Of a stretch of 64,000 bases of DNA, positions 20,861 to 29,953 are shown piece after piece. Source of the DNA: Ulvibacter algarum (GTDB taxonomy: Bacteria > Bacteroidota > Bacteroidia > Flavobacteriales > Flavobacteriaceae); NCBI GenBank assembly GCA_947488905.1, contig CANLBJ010000006.1:1-64000 (forward strand), written 5' to 3'. A model generated the notes under the pieces. That model was not told the DNA's origin, did no database searches, and saw only the letters and a program-made list of their open reading frames with translations. A program made the position numbers and the translations under genes. Within the stretch, counting starts at the first letter, position 1, and the number at the start of each line of letters is the position of its first letter.

Positions 20861-21490
20861 TTAAGGTATATTTAGATATTTATGAGTCTGTAATGAAACA
20901 ACCCATTTAGGATTTTGCATTACATAGTCTACAATCTCAGGAACCATCTTATCACTTTTACTCCATTCTGGTTGCAAAAACAATTTACAGTCACCATTTA
21001 CTTTTGCAGCTTGCTCTTCTGCAAAACGAAAATCGTCTTTATTATATATAATCACCTTTAACTCGTTTGCTGCATCATAAACCTCCTTAGTAGGTAATTT
21101 CATTTTTTTAGGAGAAAGACAAACCCAGTCCCAAACACCACTTAACTTGTAAGCTCCTGAAGTTTCTATATGTGTATTTAAACCTTTAGATTTCAACAAT
21201 TCTGTAAGAGGATTCATATCCCACATAAGAGGCTCACCACCAGTAATTACAATTGTTTTTGAATACTTAGCAGCATTTTCTGCAATAATCTCTATAGCTG
21301 TTGGCGGATGAATATCTGGATTCCAGCTCTCTTTTACATCACACCAGTGACACCCAACATCACAACCACCTACTCTAATAAAATAAGCCGCTGTTCCCTT
21401 ATAGTAACCTTCACCTTGTATGGTGTAAAACTCTTCCATTAACGGAAGAACCACACCTTTATCTACTTGCTCTTTTAACTCCTTTTGCAT
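20861..21490 (-). CDS. queE: 7-carboxy-7-deazaguanine synthase
   Basis: A radical SAM enzyme that rearranges 6-carboxytetrahydropterin to 7-carboxy-7-deazaguanine for queuosine. The 209-residue product has the substrate-binding EEFYTIQGEGYYKG followed by GGCDVGCHWCD. The cluster cysteines C43, C47 and C50 have the CX3CX2C spacing, and ITGGEPLMW is present downstream. The precursor pathway starts with FolE, also in this window. The -7 element TATCTTTG (21497-21504) ends only 6 nt before the ATG, which suggests a leaderless or nearly leaderless mRNA. Confidence 0.94.
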   Translation of the reverse strand: MQKELKEQVDKGVVLPLMEEFYTIQGEGYYKGTAAYFIRVGGCDVGCHWCDVKESWNPDIHPPTAIEIIAENAAKYSKTIVITGGEPLMWDMNPLTELLKSKGLNTHIETSGAYKLSGVWDWVCLSPKKMKLPTKEVYDAANELKVIIYNKDDFRFAEEQAAKVNGDCKLFLQPEWSKSDKMVPEIVDYVMQNPKWVVSLQTHKYLNIP

Positions 21491-21496
21491 AGGCTA

Positions 21497-21504
21497 CAAA
21501 GATA
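21497..21504 (-). promoter_or_regulatory. queE promoter -7 element abutting the start
   Basis: On the minus strand TATCTTTG, a perfect match, with only 6 nt between it and the ATG at 21490. Confidence 0.55.
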
Positions 21505-21573
21505 ACATGTTTGAAACCCTCACCAAACTTTATCTACGCTTCAAAATCCTAAAAATTCCTTATTTTTACACTT

Positions 21574-21735
21574 ATGAATTCCTTTTACATATACTTAACA
21601 ATCGTTGGTGTCTTACTTATTGTTTTTCTTATGAATATGAAGAAAAATAAATCTGTAAAAAGAGACCGAAAAAGCCGCAATTTTAAGCAAGCTTATTACA
21701 CAAAAAAGAAAGAAGAAGAACAAATGAAAAAGTAA
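21574..21735 (+). CDS. Small single-pass membrane protein
   Basis: A 53-residue protein with one membrane segment (about 4-20, FYIYLTIVGVLLIVFLM) and a highly basic tail (KKNKSVKRDRKSRNFKQAYY, then KKKEEEQMKK). The ATG lies 6 nt after a -7-like TATTTTTA (21561-21568). The charge distribution and clean open frame support a real gene. It is divergent from queE; function unknown. Confidence 0.6.
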   Translation: MNSFYIYLTIVGVLLIVFLMNMKKNKSVKRDRKSRNFKQAYYTKKKEEEQMKK

Positions 21736-21854
21736 TAAGTGATGAGGCTAAAATTACTCCACATATTAATGTGTAGTCAAAAACACACTCATTACCATAC
21801 TACTATTCTCTGCTCAAAAAGCTCACCCCACTTTATAAACGCACATTAAACAAC

Positions 21855-21878
21855 TTATGAAAGTTTACACTAAAACAG
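21855..21878 (+). repeat. Upstream copy of the adenosyltransferase gene start
   Basis: A 24-bp exact copy of 21957-21980, which spans the start codon and first seven codons of the next gene. The copies are 102 bp apart. The upstream copy opens a 26-codon frame (21857-21937) that reads MKVYTKT and then diverges. Confidence 0.9.
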
Positions 21879-21958
21879 TGCTTCGATACAATTTTATTCC
21901 TTTGGTCATAAAATCACTCAGCAACCTAAATAGTTAAGCAATCAAAAAAAAATAGATT

Positions 21959-22531
21959 ATGAAAGTTTACACTAAAACAGGAGACAAGGGTACCACAGCA
22001 TTATTTGGCGGAACCCGAGTACCTAAGCACCATATAAGAATAGAAAGCTACGGAACTGTAGATGAATTAAACTCTTTTGTAGGGCTTTTAAGGGATCAAG
22101 ATATAGACCCTCGTAGTAAAGAAATACTGGTTCACGTGCAAAACAAACTTTTTACTGTTGGTGCAATTTTAGCTACGCCACCAGAAAAAGAAATAATGAA
22201 GAATGGAAAGGAACGCCTTAATATTTCGAAAATTAGCGAAGAAGAGATTGAGTTGCTAGAGAAAGAAATGGATGTGATGAATGAAAGCCTCCCTCCTATG
22301 ACACACTTTGTGTTACCAGGTGGTCACCCTACAGTGTCACATTGTCACGTGGCGAGAACGGTTTGCCGTCGCGCAGAACGCCTAGCTACTCATCTTCACG
22401 AACTTGAGCCTACAGATGAGCGCGTTATTAAATATCTAAATAGATTATCTGACTACCTATTTGTATTGGCACGGAAGTTGTCCTTAGACTTGCAAGCTGA
22501 CGAGGTTAAATGGATTCCGGAGAAGTTTTAA
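21959..22531 (+). CDS. PduO-type ATP:cob(I)alamin adenosyltransferase
   Basis: Transfers adenosyl from ATP to cob(I)alamin to make coenzyme B12. The 190-residue product has the PduO-type ATP loop YTKTGDKGTTALFGG at the N-terminus, YGTVDELNSFVGLL, the C-terminal helix motif CHVARTVCRRAERL, and NRLSDYLFVLAR. Adenosylcobalamin is the cofactor of methylmalonyl-CoA mutase, whose GTPase chaperone MeaB is encoded at 34942, so a methylmalonyl-CoA pathway is likely in this organism. The first 24 bp (with the ATG context) also occur 102 bp upstream. Confidence 0.93.
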   Translation: MKVYTKTGDKGTTALFGGTRVPKHHIRIESYGTVDELNSFVGLLRDQDIDPRSKEILVHVQNKLFTVGAILATPPEKEIMKNGKERLNISKISEEEIELLEKEMDVMNESLPPMTHFVLPGGHPTVSHCHVARTVCRRAERLATHLHELEPTDERVIKYLNRLSDYLFVLARKLSLDLQADEVKWIPEKF

Positions 22532-22537
22532 AAATTA

Positions 22538-22550
22538 ATATTTCCGAAGT
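22538..22550. repeat. TTTCCGAAG motif copy after the adenosyltransferase gene
   Basis: ATATTTCCGAAGT, flanked by AAAATTAAT and ATTAATTTT which form a possible weak hairpin (22531-22565). Confidence 0.5.
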
Positions 22551-22638
22551 AATTCATTAATTTTCAAACACTTACAAATGTTCTTATAAATATTTCAGAA
22601 ATAATTGCCAAATTACTTGGCTTGTTCAGCTAAAAAAT

Positions 22639-22646
22639 TATTTTTG
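22639..22646 (+). promoter_or_regulatory. Promoter of the DUF2795 gene
   Basis: TATTTTTG, a perfect -7 match, with TTG (22617-22619) 19 bp upstream as a -33 element. It lies after the alternative upstream starts and so fixes the start at 22671. Confidence 0.6.
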
Positions 22647-22670
22647 CAGAAAATTAAAACACAGCATTTT

Positions 22671-22892
22671 ATGTACTGGACATTAGAATTAGCATCTTAT
22701 TTAAGTGATGCGCCGTGGCCGGCAACAAAAGACGAATTAATTGATTATGCGATTAGAACTGGAGCTCCTCTTGAGGTTGTAGAAAATCTACAAGCCATTG
22801 AAGACGAAGGTGATTCTTACGACTCGATTGAAGAAATCTGGCCTGACTACCCCACAGATGAAGACTATTTGTGGAATGAAGATGAATATTAA
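22671..22892 (+). CDS. DUF2795-like small acidic protein
   Basis: A 73-residue protein, MYWTLELASYL then DAPWPATKDELIDYAIRTGAPLEVVENLQ, the DUF2795 pattern (helix-turn-helix-like), followed by a very acidic tail ending YLWNEDEY. Function unknown. The frame extends 22 codons further upstream, but the promoter element at 22639-22646 and the conserved MYWT start support this ATG. Monocistronic, ending before a terminator at 22961. Confidence 0.85.
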   Translation: MYWTLELASYLSDAPWPATKDELIDYAIRTGAPLEVVENLQAIEDEGDSYDSIEEIWPDYPTDEDYLWNEDEY

Positions 22893-22960
22893 AACTAAAA
22901 GGTTTTTTTAAAATCTTTAAATTAAATAAAAGAGATATTAGTTAACATCTCAAAGTATTA

Positions 22961-22992
22961 AAAAAAGTCTCTGTAATTCAGGGACTTTTTTA
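22961..22992 (+). terminator. Terminator after the DUF2795 gene
   Basis: Stem AAAGTCtCTG / CAGgGACTTT with loop TAATT and a T6 run. Confidence 0.8.
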
Positions 22993-23002
22993 GCTTAAAA
23001 AC

Positions 23003-23010
23003 TATCTTTG
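23003..23010 (+). promoter_or_regulatory. Promoter -7 element of the gene at 23051
   Basis: TATCTTTG, perfect TAnnTTTG match, 40 bp before the ATG. Confidence 0.5.
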
Positions 23011-23050
23011 AAAACCTTTAAAAAAAACAAGGTTATATATTATTAACACA

Positions 23051-23425
23051 ATGAGTAGCAAATCAACATATACATTGGTTTTCCTTTTGAGCTTCATGGC
23101 AACCATGGAGACTCAAAGCTATGCATTACCCCCTGCCCCTAGTGCTTTTGACTACCTTAAAGTACAAGTTGATCAAAAAAACGAAGAGACTAAAAAGACC
23201 CCTCAATCTTTAAAAGATTGTATTGTCAATAAAGTATATGCACAAGCTGCATTACTAAAGTCTCAAATAGTATTTCTTACAAAAAGACAGTACCAAAATA
23301 ATTTAATTGCCCTAGGCTATGACTTAAATAGCACGGGTACATCAAAAAACACTATTACAATAGCTCACTTAAAAGCGGGTTATATTTTTTTTAGTGGTGA
23401 TTCTTCTTCTTTAAAACGTACTTAA
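23051..23425 (+). CDS. Small exported protein of unknown function
   Basis: A 124-residue protein with a hydrophobic N-terminus (YTLVFLLSFMATMETQSYA) likely to be a signal peptide, then a polar, helix-rich remainder. Several residues (LKDCIVNKVYAQAALLKSQ) suggest an amphipathic helix. No family recognised. It has its own -7 element and stands alone 154 bp upstream of secA on the same strand. Confidence 0.6.
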   Translation: MSSKSTYTLVFLLSFMATMETQSYALPPAPSAFDYLKVQVDQKNEETKKTPQSLKDCIVNKVYAQAALLKSQIVFLTKRQYQNNLIALGYDLNSTGTSKNTITIAHLKAGYIFFSGDSSSLKRT

Positions 23426-23579
23426 GTACTTATTGCAAGCTACACTGTAACAATAGAAAAACAGATTGCAATGCAACAAAAAAGCGCATATTTAAACATA
23501 ATATAGCGTGACACTCAAAACTTAATATAATAAATAGTGCTCTTTTCAATTTTAGCGCACTTTAAAAAAGAATATATAA

Positions 23580-26500
23580 ATGGCATTTTTTGATAAAATT
23601 TTAAAAGTATTTGTTGGAGATAAATCCAAGCAAGATATAAGCGCTATACAACCTTATGTAGACAAAGTAAAGGGATTTGACCAGGCTATGAGTCAATTAT
23701 CTTTAGACGAGCTAAGAGCCAAGTCAGATTATTTCAGAAATAAAATAAAAGAAGACCAATCTTCTCTTCAATCTAAAATTGACTCATTAAGGGTTGACGC
23801 TGAAAAAGAAGAAGATATTGACAAAAAAGAAGACATCTACAATGAGATAGATGCCGTTAAAAAAGAAATGTATGAAGTAGAGAAAGCTACTTTAGACAAC
23901 ATTCTGCCAGAGGCTTTTGCTGTAATGAAAGAAACAGCGCGCCGTTTTACAGAAAACAAAACACTTACAGTTACTGCTTCTGCTTACGATCGTGAGCTAA
24001 GTGGCGAGAAAGCATACATCACACTAGATGGAGATAAAGCTATCTATAGTAATACGTGGGATGCCGCTGGTAAAGAGATTACTTGGGACATGATACACTA
24101 TGACGTACAGCTTGTAGGTGGTGTAGCATTACACCAAGGTAAAGTAGCAGAGATGCATACGGGAGAGGGTAAAACACTTGTTGCAACCCTACCTGTTTAT
24201 CTTAACGCACTTGCCGGCCACGGTGTTCACTTAGTAACCGTAAATGATTACCTAGCAAAACGTGATAGCGCATGGATGGCTCCTATCTTTCAGTTTCACG
24301 GGATGAGTATTGATTGTATAGATTATCACAAACCTAATAGTGATGCGCGTCGTAAGGCTTATAACGCTGATATTACATATGGTACTAATAACGAGTTTGG
24401 TTTTGATTACCTACGTGATAACATGGCACACGCTACTGGAGATCTAGTACAACGCCCACATCATTATGCAATTGTAGATGAGGTTGATAGTGTATTAATT
24501 GATGATGCAAGAACTCCACTTATTATCTCTGGACAAGTATCTGATGGTGATCGTCACGAGTTTAATGAGTTAAAGCCAAAAATACAAAGCATTGTAGATG
24601 TACAGCGTAAATATCTTACGGGTGTATTAAGTGACGCTAAAAAACTTATTAAAGAGGGAGACACTAAAGAGGGTGGTTTTCAATTATTAAGAGTTTACAG
24701 AGGTTTACCTAAAAATAAAGCGCTTATTAAATTTCTTTCTGAAGAAGGTGTTCGCCAGATTTTACAAAAAACGGAGAACACATATATGGCAGACAACAAT
24801 CGTGAGATGCCTAAGATTGACGCAGAACTTTACTTTGTTATCGAAGAGAAAAACAACCAGATTGAGCTTACAGACAAAGGGGTAGATTTTATCTCTGGAG
24901 CAGACAATCCAGACTTCTTTGTGATGCCAGAAATAGGAATGGAAATTTCTAAAATTGAAAAGAAAGGTCTTGAAAAAGAAGATGAAGCAAGAGAAAAAGA
25001 AGAATTATTTCGTGACTACGGGATAAAAAGTGAGCGTATTCACGCACTTAACCAATTGCTAAAAGCTTATACTTTATTTGAAAAAGACACGCAGTATGTG
25101 GTGATGGACAATAAGGTAATGATTGTTGATGAGCAAACGGGACGTATTATGGATGGTCGTCGTTATAGCGATGGTCTTCACCAAGCGATTGAAGCTAAAG
25201 AGAGCGTAAAAATTGAAGCGCTTACTCAAACATACGCGACTGTTACATTACAAAACTATTTTAGAATGTACAAAAAGCTGTCTGGTATGACTGGTACAGC
25301 CGTAACAGAAGCAGGTGAACTTTGGGAAATCTACGAACTTGATGTTGTTGAAATTCCAACAAACAGACCAATTGCTCGAGACGATAGAGAAGATAAAATT
25401 TATAAGACTAAACGCGAAAAATACAATGCAGTTATTGATGAGGTAACAGAGCTATCAAAACAAGGAAGACCCGTACTAATTGGTACAACTTCTGTTGAGA
25501 TTTCTGAACTACTAAGTCGTATGTTAAGTATTCGCGGGATTAAGCATAACACGCTTAATGCAAAAATGCATAAAAAAGAAGCAGATATTGTTGCCGAAGC
25601 TGGTGATGCAGGTGTTGTTACTATTGCAACAAACATGGCCGGTCGTGGTACAGATATTAAATTAAGCGATGCTGTTAAAGCCGCTGGTGGTCTTGCCATA
25701 GTAGGTACAGAGCGTCACGACTCTAGACGTGTAGATAGACAGTTAAGAGGTCGTTCTGGTCGTCAAGGAGATCCAGGAAGCTCGCAATTTTATGTGTCTC
25801 TAGAAGACAACCTAATGCGTCTTTTTGGTAGTGAGCGTATCGCTAAGATGATGGATAAAATGGGATTAAAAGAAGGTGAAGTAATTCAACATTCTATGAT
25901 CTCTAAGTCTATAGAGCGTGCACAGAAAAAAGTAGAAGAGAATAACTTTGGGGTTCGTAAGCGTCTTCTAGAATATGATGATGTAATGAACGCACAGCGT
26001 GAAGTTGTTTACAAGCGTCGTTACAATGCTCTTTTTGGTGAGCGTTTGAGAGTAGATATCGCAAACATGGTTTATGATACTGCGGAAATAATAACAGAAT
26101 CAAATAAAGGTGCTCAAGATTACAAAAACTTTGAATTTGAATTAATTAGATATTTCTCAACGAGCTCTCCTGTAACAGAAGCAGAGTTTGAAAAGTTATC
26201 AAACCAAGACATTACTGGTAAAGTTTATAAAGCAGCCTTTGCTCATTATAGAGAGAAGATGGAGCGTAATGCAGAGATGGCATTCCCTGTAATCAAGAAT
26301 GTATATGAGACCCAAGCAGACAAGTACAAGCGTATTTTAGTACCATTTACAGATGGTGTAAAAACACTAAACGTTGCTACAGATCTTGAAAAAGCTTACG
26401 AAACACAAGGAAAGCAATTAATCACAGATTTTGAAAAGAATATCACACTTGCGATTATTGATGACTCTTGGAAAACACACCTTCGTAAGATGGATGAGTT

Positions 26501-26933
26501 AAAGCAGTCTGTACAACTTGCCGTTCACGAACAGAAAGATCCTTTATTGATCTACAAGTTTGAAGCTTTTGAATTATTTAAAAAGATGATCGAAAAAGTA
26601 AATAAGGAAGTATTATCATTCTTATTTAAAGGTGAGCTACCTAAAGAGAATCAACAACAAATACAAGAGGCTCGTGAGGAAAGACGCGAACAAACACAAG
26701 AGCAGAAAGAAGAAATTCAAAATCTTGATGAACGCGCTACACAATCTAGAGCAGCAGGACAGACACAACCTCAACGTGCACAAGTAACAGAAACTATCAC
26801 GCGCGAGATGCCTAAAATAGGGCGCAATGACAAAGTTACTATCAAGCATGTAATGAGTGGTGAAACAAAAGACGTGAAGTATAAGCAAGCCATTCCTTTA
26901 ATTACAAAAGGAGAATGGGTACTTACTGAGTAG
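23580..26933 (+). CDS. secA: Preprotein translocase ATPase SecA
   Basis: The motor that pushes preproteins through SecYEG. At 1,117 residues it is longer than the E. coli protein, as in other Bacteroidota, owing to insertions in the N-terminal nucleotide-binding fold (KIDSLRVDAEKEEDIDKKED near 80-110 and another near 340-410). Walker A is MHTGEGKTL (about 192-199), the DEAD box is DEVDSVLIDDARTPLI (near 299), and NMAGRGTDI and RQLRGRSGRQGDPG mark the second fold. The C-terminus lacks the zinc-binding CXC tail and ends in a glutamine-rich linker plus GEWVLTE. Works with SecDF (10754-13807). Confidence 0.97.
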   Translation: MAFFDKILKVFVGDKSKQDISAIQPYVDKVKGFDQAMSQLSLDELRAKSDYFRNKIKEDQSSLQSKIDSLRVDAEKEEDIDKKEDIYNEIDAVKKEMYEVEKATLDNILPEAFAVMKETARRFTENKTLTVTASAYDRELSGEKAYITLDGDKAIYSNTWDAAGKEITWDMIHYDVQLVGGVALHQGKVAEMHTGEGKTLVATLPVYLNALAGHGVHLVTVNDYLAKRDSAWMAPIFQFHGMSIDCIDYHKPNSDARRKAYNADITYGTNNEFGFDYLRDNMAHATGDLVQRPHHYAIVDEVDSVLIDDARTPLIISGQVSDGDRHEFNELKPKIQSIVDVQRKYLTGVLSDAKKLIKEGDTKEGGFQLLRVYRGLPKNKALIKFLSEEGVRQILQKTENTYMADNNREMPKIDAELYFVIEEKNNQIELTDKGVDFISGADNPDFFVMPEIGMEISKIEKKGLEKEDEAREKEELFRDYGIKSERIHALNQLLKAYTLFEKDTQYVVMDNKVMIVDEQTGRIMDGRRYSDGLHQAIEAKESVKIEALTQTYATVTLQNYFRMYKKLSGMTGTAVTEAGELWEIYELDVVEIPTNRPIARDDREDKIYKTKREKYNAVIDEVTELSKQGRPVLIGTTSVEISELLSRMLSIRGIKHNTLNAKMHKKEADIVAEAGDAGVVTIATNMAGRGTDIKLSDAVKAAGGLAIVGTERHDSRRVDRQLRGRSGRQGDPGSSQFYVSLEDNLMRLFGSERIAKMMDKMGLKEGEVIQHSMISKSIERAQKKVEENNFGVRKRLLEYDDVMNAQREVVYKRRYNALFGERLRVDIANMVYDTAEIITESNKGAQDYKNFEFELIRYFSTSSPVTEAEFEKLSNQDITGKVYKAAFAHYREKMERNAEMAFPVIKNVYETQADKYKRILVPFTDGVKTLNVATDLEKAYETQGKQLITDFEKNITLAIIDDSWKTHLRKMDELKQSVQLAVHEQKDPLLIYKFEAFELFKKMIEKVNKEVLSFLFKGELPKENQQQIQEAREERREQTQEQKEEIQNLDERATQSRAAGQTQPQRAQVTETITREMPKIGRNDKVTIKHVMSGETKDVKYKQAIPLITKGEWVLTE

Positions 26934-26956
26934 TATTTCATAGTGTTTAAAGATTG

Positions 26957-26993
26957 ATAAATCCCGAAGTCTCAAAAAGGCTTCGGGATTTAT
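26957..26993 (+). terminator. secA terminator
   Basis: A 13-bp stem ATAAATCCCGAAG / CTTCGGGATTTAT with an 11-nt loop, 24 bp after the secA stop; the following T-run is short. Confidence 0.75.
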
Positions 26994-27021
26994 AGTTATA
27001 TTACCGTATAATTAAATCTCG

Positions 27022-29019
27022 ATGAAGCAATTTCTTTTATTTTTACTAATCTCCAGTAATTTATTTGCACAAGACGCAAACACAGATCAAGAAATAACAT
27101 CTCTAAGAGATGCCTTAGAAAACTCTGTTGGTGGTGATAGATTAGAACAACTAAAAAAGCTTACAAAACTTACAGAAGCCTCCACTATATACGACCATGA
27201 CAGTATTGCTCGTGAAACAATAAATTATGCCACCTCAATAGATTCTATGAGGTTTGCTACAGAGCAAATACAAGGTCTTATTAATTATAAAAATAATATT
27301 GCAGGAACACCAGAAGAGGGCATAGAAGTTTTTAAAGAGTTTATACCTCTAACAAAGGGATATGATAATAAAAAATGGCTAGCCAAAGTTTATCTTGAGC
27401 TTGCAGATAGTTATTACTTTTCTGGAAAAAGAGACTCTTCATTTATTTATTATGATAAATCATTAGAATACTCTGCAATAGCAAAGGATGATTTTGTACA
27501 AGGTCTTGCAAAATTATATGTAGGAGGAGCCTATGGTCAAAGAGGTGATTTTTCTAAGGGCTCTAAAAGCTTACAAGAGGCTTCTAGAATTTTCATTAAG
27601 TTAAAAGACACCTCAAATTTAATAAGTGCAAAAAACTCATTAGCCATACTATACAGTCAAAATGGTTTTTTTGAAGAAGCAGCTAAGGAAAGAAATGAAG
27701 GAATGTTGTTGTCTGAAAAAATTAAAAACTACGGTAAACTTGCATCTTTCTCATATAACATAGCAATAGATAATAAAAAACAAGGCCTAGAAAAAAAGCG
27801 CATTAAACACCTAAAAGACGCACTTACCTATTCTAAAAAATCTGAGTTTGAAACTTTTTACAAAATACCTTTTACTTCTGCACTAGCTATAGCTTACAGT
27901 GAAAACGATAGTATACTAAAAGCTGAAGAGGTATTAAAACAACTAGAAATTGACCCCAATAATACTAGCGACCGAAACAGGATTTATTATGTAGATGCAA
28001 TAAAAGAAATTGCAAAAGCTAAAGGCAACTTAAAAGACGCGCTCTCCTTCGGAAAAGAATCTTTACAAATAAACACAGATAGAAAATCATATGAAGGGAT
28101 ACAGTATGGCTCCTATTTTTTAAGTGAAGTTTACGAAGCTCTCGGAAATAACAATGAAGCTTTGCGGCATTACAAAACGTATACAAAAATAAAAGATTCA
28201 ATTACAGGAGTCCAAAAAACAAGATCACTTGCTTATTATCAAACGTTATATGAAACTGAAAAAAGAGACAATACCATTAACGCGCAAAGAACAAACCTAA
28301 CACTTCTTGAGCAAAAAAATAAGACCAGAAATCAATTGTTTTTATTTGCAGGCACTCTAATAGCACTGGGTATTTTTGTGTTTATTTTATATAAAAATTA
28401 TAGGCAAAAATTACAGAGACGTCTTGCTGTAGAACAATTACGCACTAAAATCTCAGCAGATTTACACGATGATGTGGGCTCGCTACTCACAGGACTCTCA
28501 ATGCAAACAGAACTTTTAGCAAGACAGGTGCCACAAGAACTAAGATTTAAACTAGAACGAGTAAGTAAAGTGAGTAAAGATGCTATGCTAAAAATGCGTG
28601 ATGCCGTTTGGGCAATGGATGCTCGCAAAGATAATTGGCAAAGTCTTAAAGATAGAATGAACGAGTTTGCTTCTGAAACGTTACCTCTTAAAGATATAAG
28701 CTACACAATAGATGTTGATAATATTGAACTTTCAAAATCAATGCAAGGTGCAGTGAGACAAAACCTATATCTTATCTTTAAGGAAGCTATTGCTAACGTT
28801 TTAAAACACTCTAATGCAAGCAAAGTAACGATCACATTAAAAAGAAACAAAAGCAACTATAGCCTGTATATTTCGGACAATGGTAAGACCAATCAAAATC
28901 TTTCTAAAGCAGGGCAAGGGTTGACTAATATGACATTAAGAGCAACCCAACTTCTAGGCAATTTACAGTACAAAAATGATGACGGTTTTCACATTATAGT
29001 AAACGTACCCTCTGCTTAA
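27022..29019 (+). CDS. TPR-containing sensor histidine kinase (HisKA_3 type)
   Basis: A 665-residue kinase. Signal peptide 1-16 (ending LFA), then a periplasmic array of tetratricopeptide repeats to about 420, one membrane helix (about 437-458, LFLFAGTLIALGIFVFILYKNY), the dimerisation/phosphoacceptor box SADLHDDVGSLLTGLS with H482, and a C-terminal ATPase domain with FKEAIANVLKHSNAS (N box) and GQGLTNM. This is the class that partners LuxR/NarL-type regulators, and one is encoded 295 bp downstream. What the TPR sensor detects is unknown. A terminator after secA and 88 bp of spacing suggest its own transcript. Confidence 0.92.
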   Translation: MKQFLLFLLISSNLFAQDANTDQEITSLRDALENSVGGDRLEQLKKLTKLTEASTIYDHDSIARETINYATSIDSMRFATEQIQGLINYKNNIAGTPEEGIEVFKEFIPLTKGYDNKKWLAKVYLELADSYYFSGKRDSSFIYYDKSLEYSAIAKDDFVQGLAKLYVGGAYGQRGDFSKGSKSLQEASRIFIKLKDTSNLISAKNSLAILYSQNGFFEEAAKERNEGMLLSEKIKNYGKLASFSYNIAIDNKKQGLEKKRIKHLKDALTYSKKSEFETFYKIPFTSALAIAYSENDSILKAEEVLKQLEIDPNNTSDRNRIYYVDAIKEIAKAKGNLKDALSFGKESLQINTDRKSYEGIQYGSYFLSEVYEALGNNNEALRHYKTYTKIKDSITGVQKTRSLAYYQTLYETEKRDNTINAQRTNLTLLEQKNKTRNQLFLFAGTLIALGIFVFILYKNYRQKLQRRLAVEQLRTKISADLHDDVGSLLTGLSMQTELLARQVPQELRFKLERVSKVSKDAMLKMRDAVWAMDARKDNWQSLKDRMNEFASETLPLKDISYTIDVDNIELSKSMQGAVRQNLYLIFKEAIANVLKHSNASKVTITLKRNKSNYSLYISDNGKTNQNLSKAGQGLTNMTLRATQLLGNLQYKNDDGFHIIVNVPSA

Positions 29020-29053
29020 TACGTTTTTATAAATATGTTTCACAGCCCTAGAG

Positions 29054-29069
29054 CCACATCTTTATGTGG
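29054..29069. other. Small hairpin after the sensor kinase gene
   Basis: A perfect 6-bp stem CCACAT / ATGTGG with loop CTTT, 34 bp after the stop codon. No T-run follows, so it is a weak terminator at best. Confidence 0.4.
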
Positions 29070-29092
29070 TGGTTATATTAATAATACCTATG

Positions 29093-29280
29093 TATTTTTA
29101 CTTTAAGTTTAATTGACAATAAATTAAGGCAGCACTTACATTATCTATTGAGGAATAACGATAGTGAAAAGGAGGCCAAAACAAATGAAAAGTAAACATT
29201 ACTAATTTCGTTCTAACCAAATAATTTTTCGTTTACTTAAATTAAAAGCCCTTGTACTTTAAAAAGCTGCAAGGGCTTTT
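29093..29280 (+). ncRNA. Possible small transcript between kinase and response regulator
   Basis: A -7-like TATTTTTA (29093-29100) is followed after about 145 bp by a strong intrinsic terminator (29244-29280). Between them lies AAGGAGG (29169-29175) correctly spaced before a six-codon frame MKSKHY (29185-29205). A short RNA or leader-type transcript is possible; this is inference from layout only. Confidence 0.25.
29244..29280 (+). terminator. Terminator upstream of the response regulator gene
   Basis: Stem AAAAGCCCTTG / CAAGGGCTTTT, 11 bp, 15-nt loop, followed by CAATTTTT. It lies between the kinase and regulator genes, so the two are not one simple transcript. Confidence 0.85.
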
Positions 29281-29290
29281 CAATTTTTAG

Positions 29291-29298
29291 TACCTTTA
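29291..29298 (+). promoter_or_regulatory. Promoter -7 element of the response regulator gene
   Basis: TACCTTTA, one base off TAnnTTTG, 16 bp before the ATG and directly after the terminator. Confidence 0.4.
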
Positions 29299-29314
29299 AA
29301 AATAGATTTAACTT

Positions 29315-29953
29315 ATGGAAAAAATACATCTCGCCATTATAGAAGACGACGTTCTTATAAGAGAATCTTTAGAGAGTTATCTAGGAGAAAACAAATCTAT
29401 TGAAATAACTTTTATAGCTATAAGCGTAGAAGATTTTCTTGAATCAATAGAAGCTGCTAGAGAGGTTAAAATTGATGTTTTATTATTAGACATTGGCTTA
29501 CCTGGCATGTCTGGTCTAGAAGGCATACGTTATATTAAGGAGAAAATTCCAGAGTCAAATATTATAATGTTAACTACATATGAGGAAGATGACAAAATTT
29601 TTCAGGCGTTATGCGCTGGTGCTGTTTCCTATATCACAAAAAGAACTTCACTAACCAAAATTGAAGAGGCTGTCGTTACTATTTTTAGAGGCGGTTCTTA
29701 TATGTCTCCATCTATTGCTAGAAAAGTAGTTAATTACTTTAAACCTAAACAAACATCAGAAGAGAGTCAACTCACTTTAAGACAACAACAGATTGTACAA
29801 GGTGTTGTAGATGGTTTAAGTTATAAAATGATTGCAGCAAAGCTGCTCATCTCAATAGACACAGTAAGAGATCATATAAAAAAAATATACCGTATTCTTA
29901 ATATTCATAGTAAAGCAGAACTTATTAAAAAAACTATGAATGACAATTTATGA
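29315..29953 (+). CDS. LuxR/NarL-family response regulator
   Basis: A 212-residue regulator. Receiver domain 1-125 with acidic pocket E10-D11-D12, phosphoacceptor D59 in LLLDIGLPGMSG, T in MLTTYEEDD and K in YITKRTS. The C-terminal GerE/LuxR DNA-binding domain (about 148-205) has LTLRQQQIVQGVVDGLSYKM and ISIDTVRDHIKKIYRIL. The upstream HisKA_3 kinase is the obvious partner. It has a promoter-like element of its own. Confidence 0.92.
   Translation: MEKIHLAIIEDDVLIRESLESYLGENKSIEITFIAISVEDFLESIEAAREVKIDVLLLDIGLPGMSGLEGIRYIKEKIPESNIIMLTTYEEDDKIFQALCAGAVSYITKRTSLTKIEEAVVTIFRGGSYMSPSIARKVVNYFKPKQTSEESQLTLRQQQIVQGVVDGLSYKMIAAKLLISIDTVRDHIKKIYRILNIHSKAELIKKTMNDNL

Noticed and set aside
21857-21937. 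26-codon frame before the adenosyltransferase as a gene
   Set aside because: Too short and only its first codons copy a real gene; reported as a repeat instead.
21736-21958. Cobalamin riboswitch before the adenosyltransferase
   Set aside because: No B12-box-like conserved core was visible in the leader.
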